Shown here in pieces: positions 26,881-39,405 of a stretch of DNA of 64,000 bases (its first letter is position 1; each line of letters opens with the position of its first letter). Under the pieces are notes generated by a model. That model saw only the letters and a list, made by a program, of their open reading frames with translations, did not search any database and was not told the origin of the DNA. Where the stretch lies: contig NC_132894.1 in assembly GCF_030463535.1 (NCBI RefSeq), positions 29,098,625-29,162,624 on the forward strand, read 5' to 3'. This stretch comes from Salminus brasiliensis. Taxonomy: Eukaryota > Chordata > Actinopteri > Characiformes > Bryconidae. Made by a program: the position numbers and the translations under genes.

Positions 26881-28457
26881 GAGGCAAATGCCTGAAAGAC
26901 ATTTTCTGGTCTGATGGTCTGAGGACTACATTTCGCCAAAAAGCTAACACGTATTTGTTCAGTCGAGAGAAGATGTAACCATAGGTAAGCTGAGGTTGTG
27001 TCTCCTTGCTTGAAATATTATTGTAAGAGAAAGTTTTGCAAAGACATACTGTGGCATTAATGTGTTTGTCAAAGTCTTTAGCAATTAGCATCATTAGCAG
27101 CACTAGCATCGCTACTGTGGCATTACAATCACTACCACAGCGACCGCAGGCCTTGCCCAACATCGTTATCGCATTATTAGCAATGCTGCCGTGGTGTAAG
27201 CATTGATATTGTACTGTTAGCCTATTTACCGTGCTAGGTGCTGGCCTCATCCAGCATTGCTATCACAGTGTTATCATCGCTAGTGTGGCAACCGCCTCTT
27301 CTGCCGGTCTCGCCCAGCATCACTACTGCTGCATTAGTCACAACCCATGCTTAGGAGTTTCTGGACCCTTCACAATTATCTGAAAACTAGTAAATATGTG
27401 GTTATTTTATGCCACAGAACCTTTTTTAAAATAAAGAGCAGCGATTTTTGTCCCAAACTCCCCATTGTTGAAATGCACATTGTTGATTCTATGCAGCCAA
27501 TGGCGGTCTGGCAAAACGAGGCTTGCCTGTTTTTATTCTTGTTTTTCTACAGTAGTGGCTTCTTTTAGCCATCTTCCCATACAGGCCTATTAGAGACAGA
27601 GCTCATAGTATCACTCACTGCTGCACCACTGAACTCCTGTAGCTCCTTCAAAGTGATTGTTGGACTCTCTGGCTTCCCTTATGGTCAGAATTTTGGGCCA
27701 CGTATCCAGTGTCACTGTCCATTGTAACAGTGGTTAACTTGACTCTAAATTCTTTCAGGTATTTTCACACAGATATGGATCTGGTGGTCTTTAAAGTCCT
27801 AGAAGACCTAATTCATCAATATATTTCTGAAACACACATTCTCTGTGGCACACAAGGTAGAATAATCTTTCCATGTCATACTGAGGAGTCATCCAGGAGC
27901 CTGTTTGTTGGTCATCCTTAGTCAGAGACAGCAGCATACAATTGGATACCAAAGGTGCATGGAGGCAGTCAGTCCATTCCTCTACCATGTCAGCACCTTT
28001 ATTCTCCATAAGAACACACACACAGACACACACACACAGATGTTTTTCTTCTTTTAGCATCTGCTAATTCAGTGACTGATAATTGTATTAACGGCTATAA
28101 ATCAGGACTGCAAAGAGGTGACACACTGAGTGTGAAGCTGAAGATTTCTGCACCTGGGCCTGTAATTAAAGTTGCTGTTCCACTTTGCAGGAGCATTAGA
28201 GACCACACCACCTACTTGAACGGTTCACTAAAAGACTGCTTAGTCATTTTAAAAGGCCAAAATACAGGAATGTGAGCTTTTATGAGGTATACTGCTTTAA
28301 AATAATAGCACTTCCAGGTTTTGCCATACTGAGTGAGTGTGAGCGAGGGTGTAGTTCTGTTCTCAGAAGTTGGAGAATGCTGTGCAAAGACTGAGCTCCA
28401 TCCCCTTTACCTCGATTCTACAGAGAAAAGGAAAAGGGAACATTTTCGGATTCTGAC

Positions 28458-29462
28458 AGTAAACTTAACCTACTACACCTAAACCTGATTCTAAACTAAA
28501 TGTAGGCTAAAACTAACCAACCCCAAAACCTACCCCTAATCTAAAGTTAACTATTAACTAAACTTAACCTACTCCTTAACCTCCCCCTACTCTAAACTTA
28601 ACTATCAACTAAACTTAACCTACTCCTTAACCTCCCCTACTCTAAACTTAACTATAACCTAAACTTAACCTACTCCTTGACCTACCCCTACTCTAAACTT
28701 AACTATTAACTAAACTTAACCTACTCCTTAACCTCCCCCTACTCTAAACTTAACTATCAACTAAACTTAACCTACTCCTTAACCTCCCCTACTCTAAACT
28801 TAACTATAACCTAAACTTAACCTACTCCTTGACCTACCCTTCTTTAAACTTAACTATAACCTAAACTTAACCTACTCCTTAACCTCCCTCTACTCTAAAC
28901 TTAACTATTAACTAAACTTAACCTACTCCTTAAACTCCCCCTACTCTAAACTTAACTATCAACTAAACTTAACCTACTCCTTAACCTCCCCTACTCTAAA
29001 CTTAACTATAACCTAAACTTAACCTACTCCTTGACCTACCCCTTCTTTAAACTTAACTATAACCTAAACTTAACCTACTCCTTAACCTCCCTCTACTCTA
29101 AACTTAACTATTAACTAAACTTAACCTACTCCTTAAACTCCCCCTACTCTAAACTTAACTATCAACTAAACTTAACCTACTCCTTAACCTCCCCTACTCT
29201 AAACTTAACTATAACCTAAACTTAACCTACTCCTTGACCTACCCCTTCTTTAAACTTAACTATAACCTAAACTTAACCTACTCCTTAACCTCCCTCTACT
29301 CTAAACTTAACTATAACCTAAACATTACCTACTCCTTAAACTCCCCCTACTTTAAACTTAACTATAACCTAAACTTAACCTACCCCTTTACCTACCCCTA
29401 CTTTAAACTTAACTATAACCTAAACTTAACCTAACCCAGACACTATGCCTAAACCTAAGCAC
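28458..29462. repeat. 50/51-bp satellite with higher-order structure
   Basis: Tandem units of about 50-51 bp, each of the form cttaacctactccttaacct + cccctactctaaactta + actataacctaaa. Four variants (atcaact, ataacct, gacctacccct, attaact types) recur in the same order, giving a higher-order period of about 200 bp. The left edge degenerates into irregular CCTAA words. The right edge is followed by cagaacatgaaattcttact / atttctgcagg, which also flanks the array at 22.1-22.66 kb. The 66-residue frame over it is a by-product of the repeat. Confidence 0.85.
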
Positions 29463-32103
29463 AGAACATGAAATTCTTACTATTTCTGCAGGACTTTTCT
29501 ATTATGGAGCAGAAGCTCCTTGTGACTCGTACAATACGCATATGCAAATGTTACGGATTTCTCAGGGTGCACCTGAGTGTGTAAATTTAATACGATCTTG
29601 TTGGTCAATTTAGCTAGCGTTAGCACCACATATTCAATCAGCAGTCAATATGCTAAGATTCTTCAACATCCATACCATAGTAAATCATGTGCTTAATTAA
29701 TGCTGTTTTTTTGGTTTGACAGATAATAGGGTCTTAATTAGGGGGTGGGAATTGAAAATGACTAAATTAGCGAGAAAGTAAGTAGGATCGAAGGCAAGGC
29801 AGGGGGTGGGGGGTGGAGGTGGCTTTAGTGATGGTGTTCAAGCCCAGGATGTTTTTTCCAAAAGCCCTGAAATTCTTTCAGATTAAAGTTTTTAAAAAAT
29901 AATTGTGTCACTGCCCCAAAGGTTCTGGGGAAATATCGCCTTCTATGGATCTGTCCTGTCATGAGAGTGTTATAAATGAGGACGCAGGACTAAGTGTAGT
30001 ATTGCAACTTGGCACAACCCTGCTGGTAGACTGGAAATGACTTTTTTTGATGTGTGTGAATGTGAAGATGTCATTAGCTTTATATATCGTAATTAAAAGC
30101 AGAATTGTGAAGCCAAACCATCCCGATGCAAGCATGGTCCTGGACATAAGCTGGACAATGAAAATTCCAAAAACGTAAACTTGAAAGGAGCTCAGAGCGA
30201 GATTTACTCACCAAGCATTTTGTTCCCCTGCCAAGCTCCTCATTTACCTCTCCTTCACAGCTCACTTTTGTCCAAAACAGTTCTGTTTATGGAAACATGC
30301 TGCTCTGCATGGAGCCTCGGCCAGGCACCACTGACACCAGGACAAATCTGCTGTCTGAACTAACAGCAACATCACACTTCATCAATGGGGATTAGCCCTG
30401 TCATCAGAAAAGAGGCTTTGGAGGTGTATGTGGGGGAATTCAAAGGCCAACACAAATTTACTTGCATTCCTGTTCTTATTGGGTGAGATATTATAGGGGT
30501 ATAATCGACTTCTGTCTAAATACTACTTTATTAAATTTCTTTTCCCTGGAATTTTATTTATTAATTTGCAAATGTTTTTAAGGGCCTATATCAGGGAAAT
30601 AGCTTATTAATTTCTCTAAATACAAAACTGTGTAGAATTTCACATTGTATGGATGTTAACATTCTAAAGTTAAACAGACGTTGGGTTTTGGTCGCCATAT
30701 TTTACAACTAAATGTTGGTACTGTACATGAATATATCAAATACATTGGCATCTGACTTTTGGAAGCTGTTGGATTTTTGTTACATCACAACTTAAAACCA
30801 GCAAAATGTCAGATGTTGCCAATATTCTATGTCAAATTGGCATTGGCATTAGATGCTGACCTGGCCTTGAGTTTTGGTCTTGGAGGAATGTAATTTTGCT
30901 CCACTGTGTACTTGTAATCAACACAGTAAAATTAAAAAGCTTCTTCACTTGACCTGACTTGGCTTGACTTTCCTAACGATGAATGAGCCATAGCCATAAC
31001 AAGCTGGTGCATGGTATCTTGGTGTCCAAAAACTTTTGTTCAATTTTGTTTGATTCATAGATTGAGAAAAGGTGGTACCAAACTTGAGTTTTGGTCACCT
31101 GACATTATAACCTACTTTCAACCAGATAACAACATCTATTGGCGTTGGTTTCTAGCTGGGTTAGTCCTAACAACTAAAGACAAAAAACTGCCTGTTTAAT
31201 TCAGAGAGAAAAAATAGAAAAACACATAGACACCTAATAGCTTATTTTTACAGTTGAAAATCACCCAGTTGTCTGAATGAATCAATGAATGAACAAAAAA
31301 GCAAACAAACAAATGTAAAGAATACAGATCCAAGCAATATTGTGCAGTCAGACACGTGCCGATGATGAAACAGGATGCAGTGATGAAACTGTCTGAAAAG
31401 GATGCAGTGGCAGTGTTAGTGTGTCACATTCGGAGGATGTGTAATGGAACGGCAGGAAACATGGTTTAAAACAATGTGACTGATGGGTTTAGTGTGAATG
31501 GGAGTGGGCAGAGGAAGGCCTGAGCCTGAGCGTGTGAGCGTCTGGGGGCCTGCAGGGGCCTGAGGCCATTGCAGAACTGGTCTGCATCTGACTCAGCAAG
31601 GCCAAACAGGGCCTCACTTGAAAATGGGAACACCACAATGAGACCTCAGCTTTCAGAGTAACCGTTTCGTATACTACAACATTTCTGTAGTACTTTATTT
31701 CTATAAGGTAAAGAGAAGAGGTGCAGTGCAGTGAATGTCTTCTTCAATGTCTGGAAAATGGGTCACAAAGCAGATGTTAATAATTGGCAGAAAGGAGTGA
31801 TTGCATTTGGGTGTGCCAAAGAAGCATACGGTCATACAGGTCTACCACCAGTGGCAAAAACCCAAGTCTACATGCCGTTCTCGTAATTTTCAAAAAGAAG
31901 TGAGCAGGACTCTTGTGCACAACTCTGTTCTGTATGTTTATTATATGCAGTCCCCTCCAGACTGTTCTTTTAGAAAATTGTTGGTGAAGGACCTGCATTG
32001 ACTTCTAGAAGCAATTCTTGCCTGCAAGCGAAGCAATTTTCATTCAAAAGCTGTGAAAAGCGTTGGCGGTCATGCAAGGTGACTATTTCTTGGTGGGGGA
32101 ACT

Positions 32104-32107
<4 letters not shown>

Positions 32108-32151
<44 letters not shown>
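32108..32151. repeat. (TA)n microsatellite
   Basis: About 44 bp of TA with no element inserted. Confidence 0.95.
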
Positions 32152-32154
<3 letters not shown>

Positions 32155-33384
32155 TTTCTCAATTTTTACTTACAGCGTAGCTGTTCTCCAACCTCGCTGA
32201 CACTACAGCAAGCTTTCATTATTACTTTGAGTTTCAAAGGTTAAGAGTTGGCCTGTGGCCATGATTCAGAGTTGCAGCTGGCACTGGAAGACCATGGCCA
32301 GAAGTAGCTGGGCAGCAGGCGGAAAGCACGGTGCCCCGCCTGGCTGAGACTGTTTAAGAATGGACCTCACGCATGCCTCTGTGGAGCTCGCAGACCATGG
32401 TCCTGACTGATCGATAGGCTGCCCGCTCATCAGTAGACACAGGGATTTTTTATTTCTACCCCATGTTGAATAAATCGTCCGGCTCCGCTCGTCCTTCAAA
32501 GGGCCAACAGCACGGAGCGGGCCTGGCCGCTCGTAAAGCAAGCGAAACAGCTCTGCTTGCAGCTCTTTGCTGATCTCTGCTGACAGCGATGAATTCCTCA
32601 GCGCTGAGGTTTAATCACGGTGTCTAATGTTACTTTGGGTACCTCACGTCCACTCTGCATTTAACCCCTTATACTGCAGGCTCGTTAGCCAGGTATTAAA
32701 CATAAGACTAAATGTTTAGGAAGGCCAGAACAATCCAGTAGAGCATTTCAGCACCCTCCAGGTTACAAATAAAGGTTCCTGAACAGGTTCCTTGGACTGA
32801 TTACAAAGAATCACATTTGGAGAATCACATTCCCTAAAAGAACCTTCCGATGGATATTGTTTATGTGAATGAGATATGTTAGTGTCATAGGCACCTGAGA
32901 CAGTGAAGCATGTGCACCCTGCTTGTTGTTCAGTGCCAGTCCAGTATGTTTTAGCTGCACACTTCCACTTTTCCTTTGGATAAAAGGAAAGACCCTCACA
33001 GTTTCCTCTGGTAAACACTGAAATCGATTCAACCAACACTGGCAGGCACCTGAAGGCTTTCATGTTTTTTTATTAGCAGTGCCCTACTGTACCTGAGTAA
33101 ATCAGCATGTCTGGGGCTAGGGTTCATTAGTCTTGCAAGACTTTCAGTGGGATTCATTGTTGCTTTGATAGGAAGGGGGCATCTGACTGCCATGCAAAAC
33201 AACCATTCACAACTGTTGCTTTTAATATTATTACTATCCACTATTGCACATTCACAACCTACTATCCACTGATTACTGCACCGAATGGTGTACAGAGCAG
33301 AATACTGCCTACTACTTTACTTGAGTAAAATATTTCCTTGGGTAATTGCCCCTTAAAATACTCAAACAACTAATCAGCCAAGTT

Positions 33385-33450
33385 TAAAGCAGCATTCTGC
33401 AAGAATTGGTATTTATTGCTCATCGGCTCCCCCTACATTCGGGCAGTACA
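33385..33450 (+). repeat. Dispersed repeat G, sense copy
   Basis: aaagcagcattctgcaagaa / ttggtatttattgctc / atcggctccccctacattcg. Followed at 33650-33720 by a segment (catagtgcagttagtagcgt) that also recurs at 24690-24740, so the full family may be longer than this core. Confidence 0.55.
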
Positions 33451-35296
33451 TTTTGAGCTTTGAACTATCCTTCAGGAAGGACGTGCTGACATGAATTTCT
33501 GGACTTCTGCGAGATATGGAACTGTCACTGAAAGTAAAAGAAGCATGTGGACTAACATGGTAGCTCTCGCCCATGCCTATGCCTGCCAAAGTCAATGACT
33601 CGGATTACACAGTGTCATGCAGTTCAGGCGAGTATTATCCTACCCGCTTTACCCGCTTTTAAGTTACATAGTGCAGTTAGTAGCGTGCCAAGCCTAGCGT
33701 AGCAACGAGCTAGACGCTGATCTCCCTGTTAAAGCATCACAATGATTTGGAAGCTGTTATTTTAAAGGTAAAAATGCTTCAGATTAATCTGACTGGAGCA
33801 GTAAAACTGACTCATATTAAGCTTTTTTACACTCTAGCTTAGCTTCTAACACTTTAATCAGAAAAAAAATCCATTGTTTTAATGAAGACATTAAAACCAA
33901 ATTCAGAAAAATATAAAAGGGAACTGGCTACAATTATGTTGATTCATCTTTGTGTAAAGACTGGTGCCGCTGATTAGCCATATTAGCCGCTGCACTAATA
34001 TTAGAGCATATACCACAAACACCACACACAAAGAAAGCTCTCAATGAATTTGTCAAAACCTTTACTTTCTAATATTATATTCTTGAACATGTTTAAAGCA
34101 GCATTATGTAGCATTTGTACCTAAAAATAATACTAGCAAAATTATTGTGATGCTCCGCCAACCTGAAAATGACAAGGAGAACAGTGTTTCTATCATTCCC
34201 ACTCCAGGCTTGGCTGCTAACTGTATGTAACTTTTCACCAGAACTGCATAACCTGAGTTCTCCATAACGCTTTAAATATAGGCCTTTTGACATTTAGGTA
34301 TGGCTCAGTTTCTTCATACTTTTTACAAAGTGAATAAAGTTTGTAGGCTACACCTTGCAGTGTGGATAGCCAATCAGAGTGACGCAATGCCAGTAAAGCT
34401 TTTATGTTTTGAACCCTATCTGGTGTTTTCAGTTTTCTGACTGATTTCTCCTTGTGTGGTTCTATCTACTTGTGTATTGGCCTCTGCCTGTGTCAATGAG
34501 TGCTGGAAGCCCCTAGTTGTTATGTCTGATGTCTATGTATAAGATCCCAGGGCATGTAGGCTATTTCCAATGTGTGCTTTCTTACTTTTATACCTCTGCC
34601 TGTTCCCCTATTCCTTTTACAGTTCCACAGTCTGTTTCAGGTCATTTACCTTTTCCTCCTAGTATTTTCTTTTTAAATGCAAACTCAGCTTCCCCCGAAT
34701 GACCTGACCTCCAATCTCTCACTCTCTCTCTCGCACTCTTGCTCTCTCACACACTCTCTTGTGCAGTGTTTTTAGCTCTCTTCAGATCTGCACATAAGAA
34801 ATGAGCCAAATCAACAATGTGAATCAGTGCTGAAAAGTCCTAAAGACACACTTTTTTTTCCTGTAGGGAGAATGAATGCACAGAGGGCACATAGAAAAAC
34901 AGCCCTGTAAAGAAAGGTGCCAAGGGAGTGAGGATGAGGATGGTGTCAGGGATGAGGAAGGGCCATGTAAAAGCCATGGAGGCTGAGTCAGGGGAAATGT
35001 AGAGGGGTTGCCAGGGTTTCAAGAAGTTATAGATCTATAATAGGCCCCAAGCATGAGTTGTAATGGCTTGGCTCGGGCCACAGAGGTGTGGAGCGCGTGG
35101 GACGTCATTGTTTTAACGAGAATTCTGGAGGGAGGAAATATCATGGGGTTTGTGAAAGTTGTGCTGATGGTGCACAGAACGTTTCTGCTGTGTATTTAAC
35201 GGGTGTTACATTTCTTTTTATGTGTGGGGGAGTGAGAGAAATAGAGAGAAGGAGGCGAAAAGAGACAAAGAAAACTGCTGACTAAGCAGACGACCA

Positions 35297-35891
35297 TCAC
35301 AGCCTAGGAGAGGAATTGCGACATTTCTCCACCAGCCTAGACTGTTGGCACAAGGCAGGTAGAGTCAATGGATTCAAGCTGTTAGTGTCAAATTCTGAAT
35401 CTACTATCTGTGTGCCTTCGTTTCTCCAGTCTTTAACTGTCCAGTTTTGGTGAGCATGTGCAACCTCAGCTTTCTGTTCTTGGCGGCCAGAGGAGGAACC
35501 TGACGTGGTCTTCTGCTGTGTAAGCCTGCCTGCCTCAAGGCGTGTTGTTGTGCATTCTGAGATGCTTTTCTGCTCACCACAATTGTACAGAGTGGTTATC
35601 TGAGTTACTGTAGCTGCTCTGTCAGCACCAACCAGCCTGGCCATTCTCCATTAACCTCTTTCATCAAATTTCATGAGTGTCATCAGCAGATCCGCCGTCA
35701 CTGGATGTGTTTTTATTTAGTACACCATTTTTAGGAGACTCCAGAGACTGTTGTGCTGGAAGCCCCAGGAGATCAGCAGTTCTAGAAATACTCCAACCAG
35801 CTTTTCTCACACCAACAATCATGCCACACTCAAAATCACTGAGATGACATCCAGCAAATATGGCCATGTGGGGCCTGTATGGGTAGCCCAA
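35297..35891 (-). pseudogene. Decayed Tc1-like transposase, N-terminal part
   Basis: Two broken frames on the minus strand carry the first third of a Tc1-like transposase. 35891-35664 reads LSDFECGMIVGVRKAGWSIS, a helix-turn-helix of the family, and 35644-35297 reads MARLVGADRAATVTQITTLY followed by SISECTT, QEQKAEVAHAHQNWTVKDW. The two are joined by a frameshift. The catalytic residues are lost downstream. A typical terminal segment of this family (tgactgattg ... aggtgtac) remains at 36237-36276, so the element extended to about 36300, with other repeat sequence in between. Confidence 0.8.
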
Positions 35892-36205
35892 CAGGGAAGC
35901 AGAAAATTCTGTCCTTGGGTTTTATGTTGGCTCCACATATGGATGTCCACCAGATTCCTGAATCAGAGATGGGACCAGGAGGAGTTAAACATGGGCCCCA
36001 TCCGGGTTGTAGATTGCACACAGGGCCTAGATAGGACCCATGTGAGAGTAAGGTGGGTTGTAATGATGTAAAAACACACTCAGTACATGTACAAAGCCTT
36101 AGCACACGTTCCACCCATGTGAGCCCCACATGAGCATATTGGCTGGTCATGTTGTTCTCTATTCTGATGGTTAATGTGAACATTACATGAGGCTGCTGGC
36201 CCATA
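35870..36205. repeat. Dispersed repeat with GGGTAGCCCAACAGGGAAG motif
   Basis: Sequence rich in gggccc and tgggtagcccaacagggaag-type words lies between the HTH part of the decayed Tc1 transposase and its terminal segment. I read it as a second repeat inserted into, or abutting, the older element. It has no usable coding frame. Confidence 0.4.
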
Positions 36206-36352
36206 TCTGCATGATTTTAAATTAGGCACTGCTACCACATGACTGATTGACAATTACACAAATAAGTAGGTGTACGAGTTCCTAATAATTAGCTGGATGG
36301 GCTTGCTTTATATAGTCTATACTACATACATCATATTGGATTTACACTCCAC

Positions 36353-36391
36353 TCATTAGAAAGGGGTGTCTGAATATTTTTGGACACAGTA
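36353..36391. mobile_element. MITE end fragment, CACTATATGGACAAAAGT family
   Basis: Only about 40 bp: cattagaaaggggtgtctga followed by atatttttggacaca. This matches the end of the family seen at 1957-2010. It marks an old, mostly erased copy next to the decayed Tc1 transposase at 35.3-35.9 kb. Confidence 0.45.
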
Positions 36392-36754
36392 TATATATAC
36401 AAAATAATTAAACAACATATAAGTGGGATCTAGCGGAGGTCAGTGCTGCTGTGTGCAAGTGTGCTTTCTTGGCGAGAAGGGCTGCTGCTATTCTCGGCTG
36501 AGAGCTGGGCTGGCCTGCACCACGCTAACCTTTACGTCTGCTTCCTCTGCCAAGTTTGACAGGCGGTCCGGGTGGGTTTTGGGCTTGGTTTTCTTTCACC
36601 AGTCCCGCGGACAGCTGGACATCACCCCCTTCGCACCCTACCTCGCACCACCCCACCCTACACCCATTCTAGGACAAACCTGTCCATCAGTCGCTACGGC
36701 AACTGGCACACATGTGTCAGTCTTCCCTCAGGAACCTCTCCACCTGTTGCCTAC

Positions 36755-36965
36755 TGAGAGAGATAGAGATGGAGAAAGAGATACACAGACAGAGCAGGGA
36801 GGGAGATTGTGAGAGGGAGAGAGAGAACGAGAGAGAAAGAAAAAGAGGTAGAGAGAGAGAGTGAGTGAAAGAGAGAGAGAGAGAGAGGGAGAGGGGAAGA
36901 CAGAGGGAGAGGTAGATAAATAGACAGAGAGTGATGAAGAGAGGGAGGGATGGAAAAAGGCAGAA
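36755..36965. repeat. Long polypurine GA tract
   Basis: About 200 bp that are almost wholly purine on the plus strand (gagagagagagagagaggga words with few interruptions). Low complexity; the Leu-Ser-rich frames on the other strand are artefacts. Confidence 0.9.
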
Positions 36966-37194
36966 ATAATTAGACCCTGCGTGTGTGAACACACCCTAAA
37001 TGTGACCCTTTGCAACAATGTGATTTCTCTGTCCCCCCACCCACACACACACACACATATGCATCCACACACACGTACATCAGAATGAAGCACGCTTTTT
37101 GAGACAGCTGATACTTGGCTGGGAAAGGTTACAGTCAGGGCATTAAGTGTGAACATGTGTAAAGGAATGTGAGGGGAGAGGGGCTGAGTGTATA

Positions 37195-37223
37195 AATGTG
37201 TGTGTGTGTGTGTGTGTGTGTGT
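37195..37223. repeat. (TG)n microsatellite
   Basis: About 28 bp of TG in a broader TG-rich stretch (37,140-37,320). Confidence 0.9.
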
Positions 37224-37427
37224 AGGCATGTGTGGGCGTGTGTGTGAGTGAACATATGTCAAAGCTCTGGGGAAAACCCAAATAAATCAGCCATGGGCGT
37301 GTGTGTACACATTTGTGTATGATCTGGCTGTCATCCCTTATATCATCTAATCCACATCCGCATCTTTATTCCTATATGGACAGTGTATTATACTAATATG
37401 CAAATACCAATATAGATACACAGTATA

Positions 37428-37740
37428 TACATCGAACAGCCATAACTTTAGTACCACTTACAGGTGAACATTGATTATCTTCAAGTATCCAGTCAGTCAA
37501 GAGGACTGTCCATTCTTGAAGGTGTTAAAAGCCCTAAATGTGTAAGAATCAGAGCCACTTTGATAAGGGCCAAATTGTGATGGCTAGAGTATCTACAAAA
37601 CATAGGCAGGGTCTTATGGGGGGGGGGGGTTCTGGTATGCAGTGGTCAGTACCTACAAAAGTGCTCCAATAAAGGACAACCGGTGAACCAGAGGCTGAGT
37701 CATGGGCACCTAAGGCTCATCGATGCTCATGGAGGCCCCA
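37428..37740. mobile_element. Truncated copy of the GATCAGCCATAA-type element
   Basis: Begins atcgaacagccataacttta and continues for about 300 bp with sequence of the same family. The right terminal repeat is not visible, so the copy is truncated. It contains a poly-G run at 37619-37630. Confidence 0.55.
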
Positions 37741-38299
37741 CCTCACAACTTACAGTGCTTACAGGGTCTGCCAGATATCATAGGACTCCTTCTGAGGGCT
37801 TGTGGAGTCCGTGCCTTCAATGCTTATATCTTTCCATTTTGCACACCACTCAGTTACAGCACTGCGTTTTTGGCATTTCTTACAATTACTGCAACAACAA
37901 ATTCTAAATCGCATCAAAATAATCAAATCAAATCCCTGCTGGGATTTCATGCTGCATTGGACAATTTCCACATCATTACCAGGTCAGAGATTTACACCAG
38001 CAGTAGGATATTGGGTAAGTCAGAATACCAAATGCTCTAAACCAACAATCCAAAAGGGCGGAAAAAAAACTAGACTTGCTGTACTCTCCCCTTCCTGCCC
38101 ACCAGTCTCTACCTGGTACCACTTATTACTGTCTGACCTCAGCTCTGGTCAGGCTGACTGATTGACTAGGATTCCGTTCTATCAGCCCCCCGGCCTAGTG
38201 ACTGACCAGCAGTTTACCCAGTCTGTCCAAACTCATTAGTGGCTAATCATTTTTCAACACCAGCATCAGTCTTCTGATGTCCTTGGAGTGTCTCTGTGT

Positions 38300-38329
38300 G
38301 GGAGTGTGTGTGTGTGTGTGTGTGTGTGG
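38300..38329. repeat. (TG)n microsatellite
   Basis: About 28 bp of TG. Confidence 0.9.
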
Positions 38330-38581
38330 TATTGTTTTATGAAGGGTGGGGGTCAGCTTGGAATGGTCCAGTGACCTCTGGGGTCAAACTGTCAGGTGTG
38401 TTTAGTCTGTCTGCTCTGATCACCCCTCCATACTTCCTCTCAGTCAGAGAGGAGAAAAGAGAGTGGGAAGACACAGGGGTCAGGAGATAGGGAAGGTGGG
38501 GGGACAAAGACAGAGATAGAGACAGGCACACTAACGGTCTGGTGTCACTAATGGGCCACTGTTGGGCCCTTGAGCAAGTCA

Positions 38582-38752
38582 CACTATATGGAGTATGGGG
38601 TCCCAGTAAAAGTATTGGGACACCTGCTCACCTTCTAAGAGTATTAAAAAAGTAGTGGCGTCTCTACTGTCCAGGGAAGGCTTTCTACTAGATTTTGGAG
38701 CACTGCTCTGAGGATTTGATTGCATTTAGCGACAGTAGCATTAGAGAGGCCA
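38582..38752. mobile_element. MITE, CACTATATGGACAAAAGT family, fragment
   Basis: Starts cactatatggagtatggg and contains agtattgggacacctgctc and ctactagattttggagca, then ends within the family. About 170 bp remain. Confidence 0.6.
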
Positions 38753-39217
38753 ATCGTGTGTTGATTTCCAATGGATGGGAGCCAGTTAGAGAGAAAAAAC
38801 ATCACTCTTGTCCTTCCGGAAGTCCTAGATATGCCACTGACTAGAATAGCGGGTACTTATACAGTGGCTTTTAGTCAGTTGTTAGAAATGGAAAACAGCA
38901 GTGGGATCTCTGTGCCAGGAATATTTACAGAAAGAGTCATTGTACAACTGTCTTAAATGCTTGAAAGAACATAAGGAGCCTTTTACAAGCTTCAGATAGA
39001 CAACGTGTTATCTACACTTTGAAAAATAAAGGTGTTACAAAGGGTTCTTCGAGCGATGCCATAGAAGAACCATTCACACTCACATCTCATGTACAAGAAT
39101 GTTCTTTATGGACCCAAAAATGGTTCTTGCTCAAAGACATCGTAGTAGCCAAAAGATGTTCATGTGCACCTCTCTTATTTCAGCACTAATGTCCAACTTG
39201 AAATCTCATAGCTGGCT

Positions 39218-39255
39218 TGCATGAGAGAGAGAGAGAGGGAGAGAGAGAGAGAGAG
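39218..39255. repeat. (GA)n microsatellite
   Basis: gagagagagagagggagaga, next to an antisense SINE fragment. Confidence 0.9.
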
Positions 39256-39405
39256 GTTACCATCTACCCACCTGGAGAGAGTAAGGCCAGTTGTGCTCTC
39301 TCGGGCTGTGGCTGCTGATGGCAGGCAGAATGATCTGGGATTTGAACTAGCAGATTAATTCTGAGGGTTTTTTACTGCATTGTGACATATGTGTGTGTCA
39401 TGGCT
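39255..39405 (-). mobile_element. SINE fragment, antisense
   Basis: atctacccacctggagagag / ccagttgtgctctctcgggc / ctgctgatggcaggcagaat and a B-box-like gggatttgaacta, in antisense. Same family as 19680-20115. It follows a (GA)n tract. Confidence 0.6.

Larger units (their letters stand above)
29520..35290. other. Non-coding block, one (TA)n and repeat G
   Basis: Besides the (TA)n at 32.1 kb and repeat G at 33.4 kb, I recognise nothing. 32225-32625 is a unique island with balanced composition that could be a conserved element. Frame 31801-32001 (VPKKHTVIQVYHQWQ) faintly resembles a Tc1 helix-turn-helix but is too weak to call. Confidence 0.35.

Noticed and set aside
26717..27250. 177-residue minus-strand frame
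   Set aside because: Its C-terminal half overlaps a decayed Tc1 transposase in the wrong phase, and the rest has no recognisable domain.
29234..29434. 66-residue frame with repeated KLNYNLNLTY
   Set aside because: Produced by the 50-bp satellite; no start context or conservation argument.
28458..29462. Possible CRISPR array
   Set aside because: Units are head-to-tail with no unique spacers, and the host is a vertebrate.
31801..32001. Possible Tc1 helix-turn-helix (VPKKHTVIQVYHQWQ)
   Set aside because: Similarity is limited to a few residues and no inverted ends or further transposase motifs were found nearby.
36717..37255. Leu/Ser-rich frames on the minus strand resembling a membrane protein
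   Set aside because: They arise from the GA/CT and CA/TG simple repeats.
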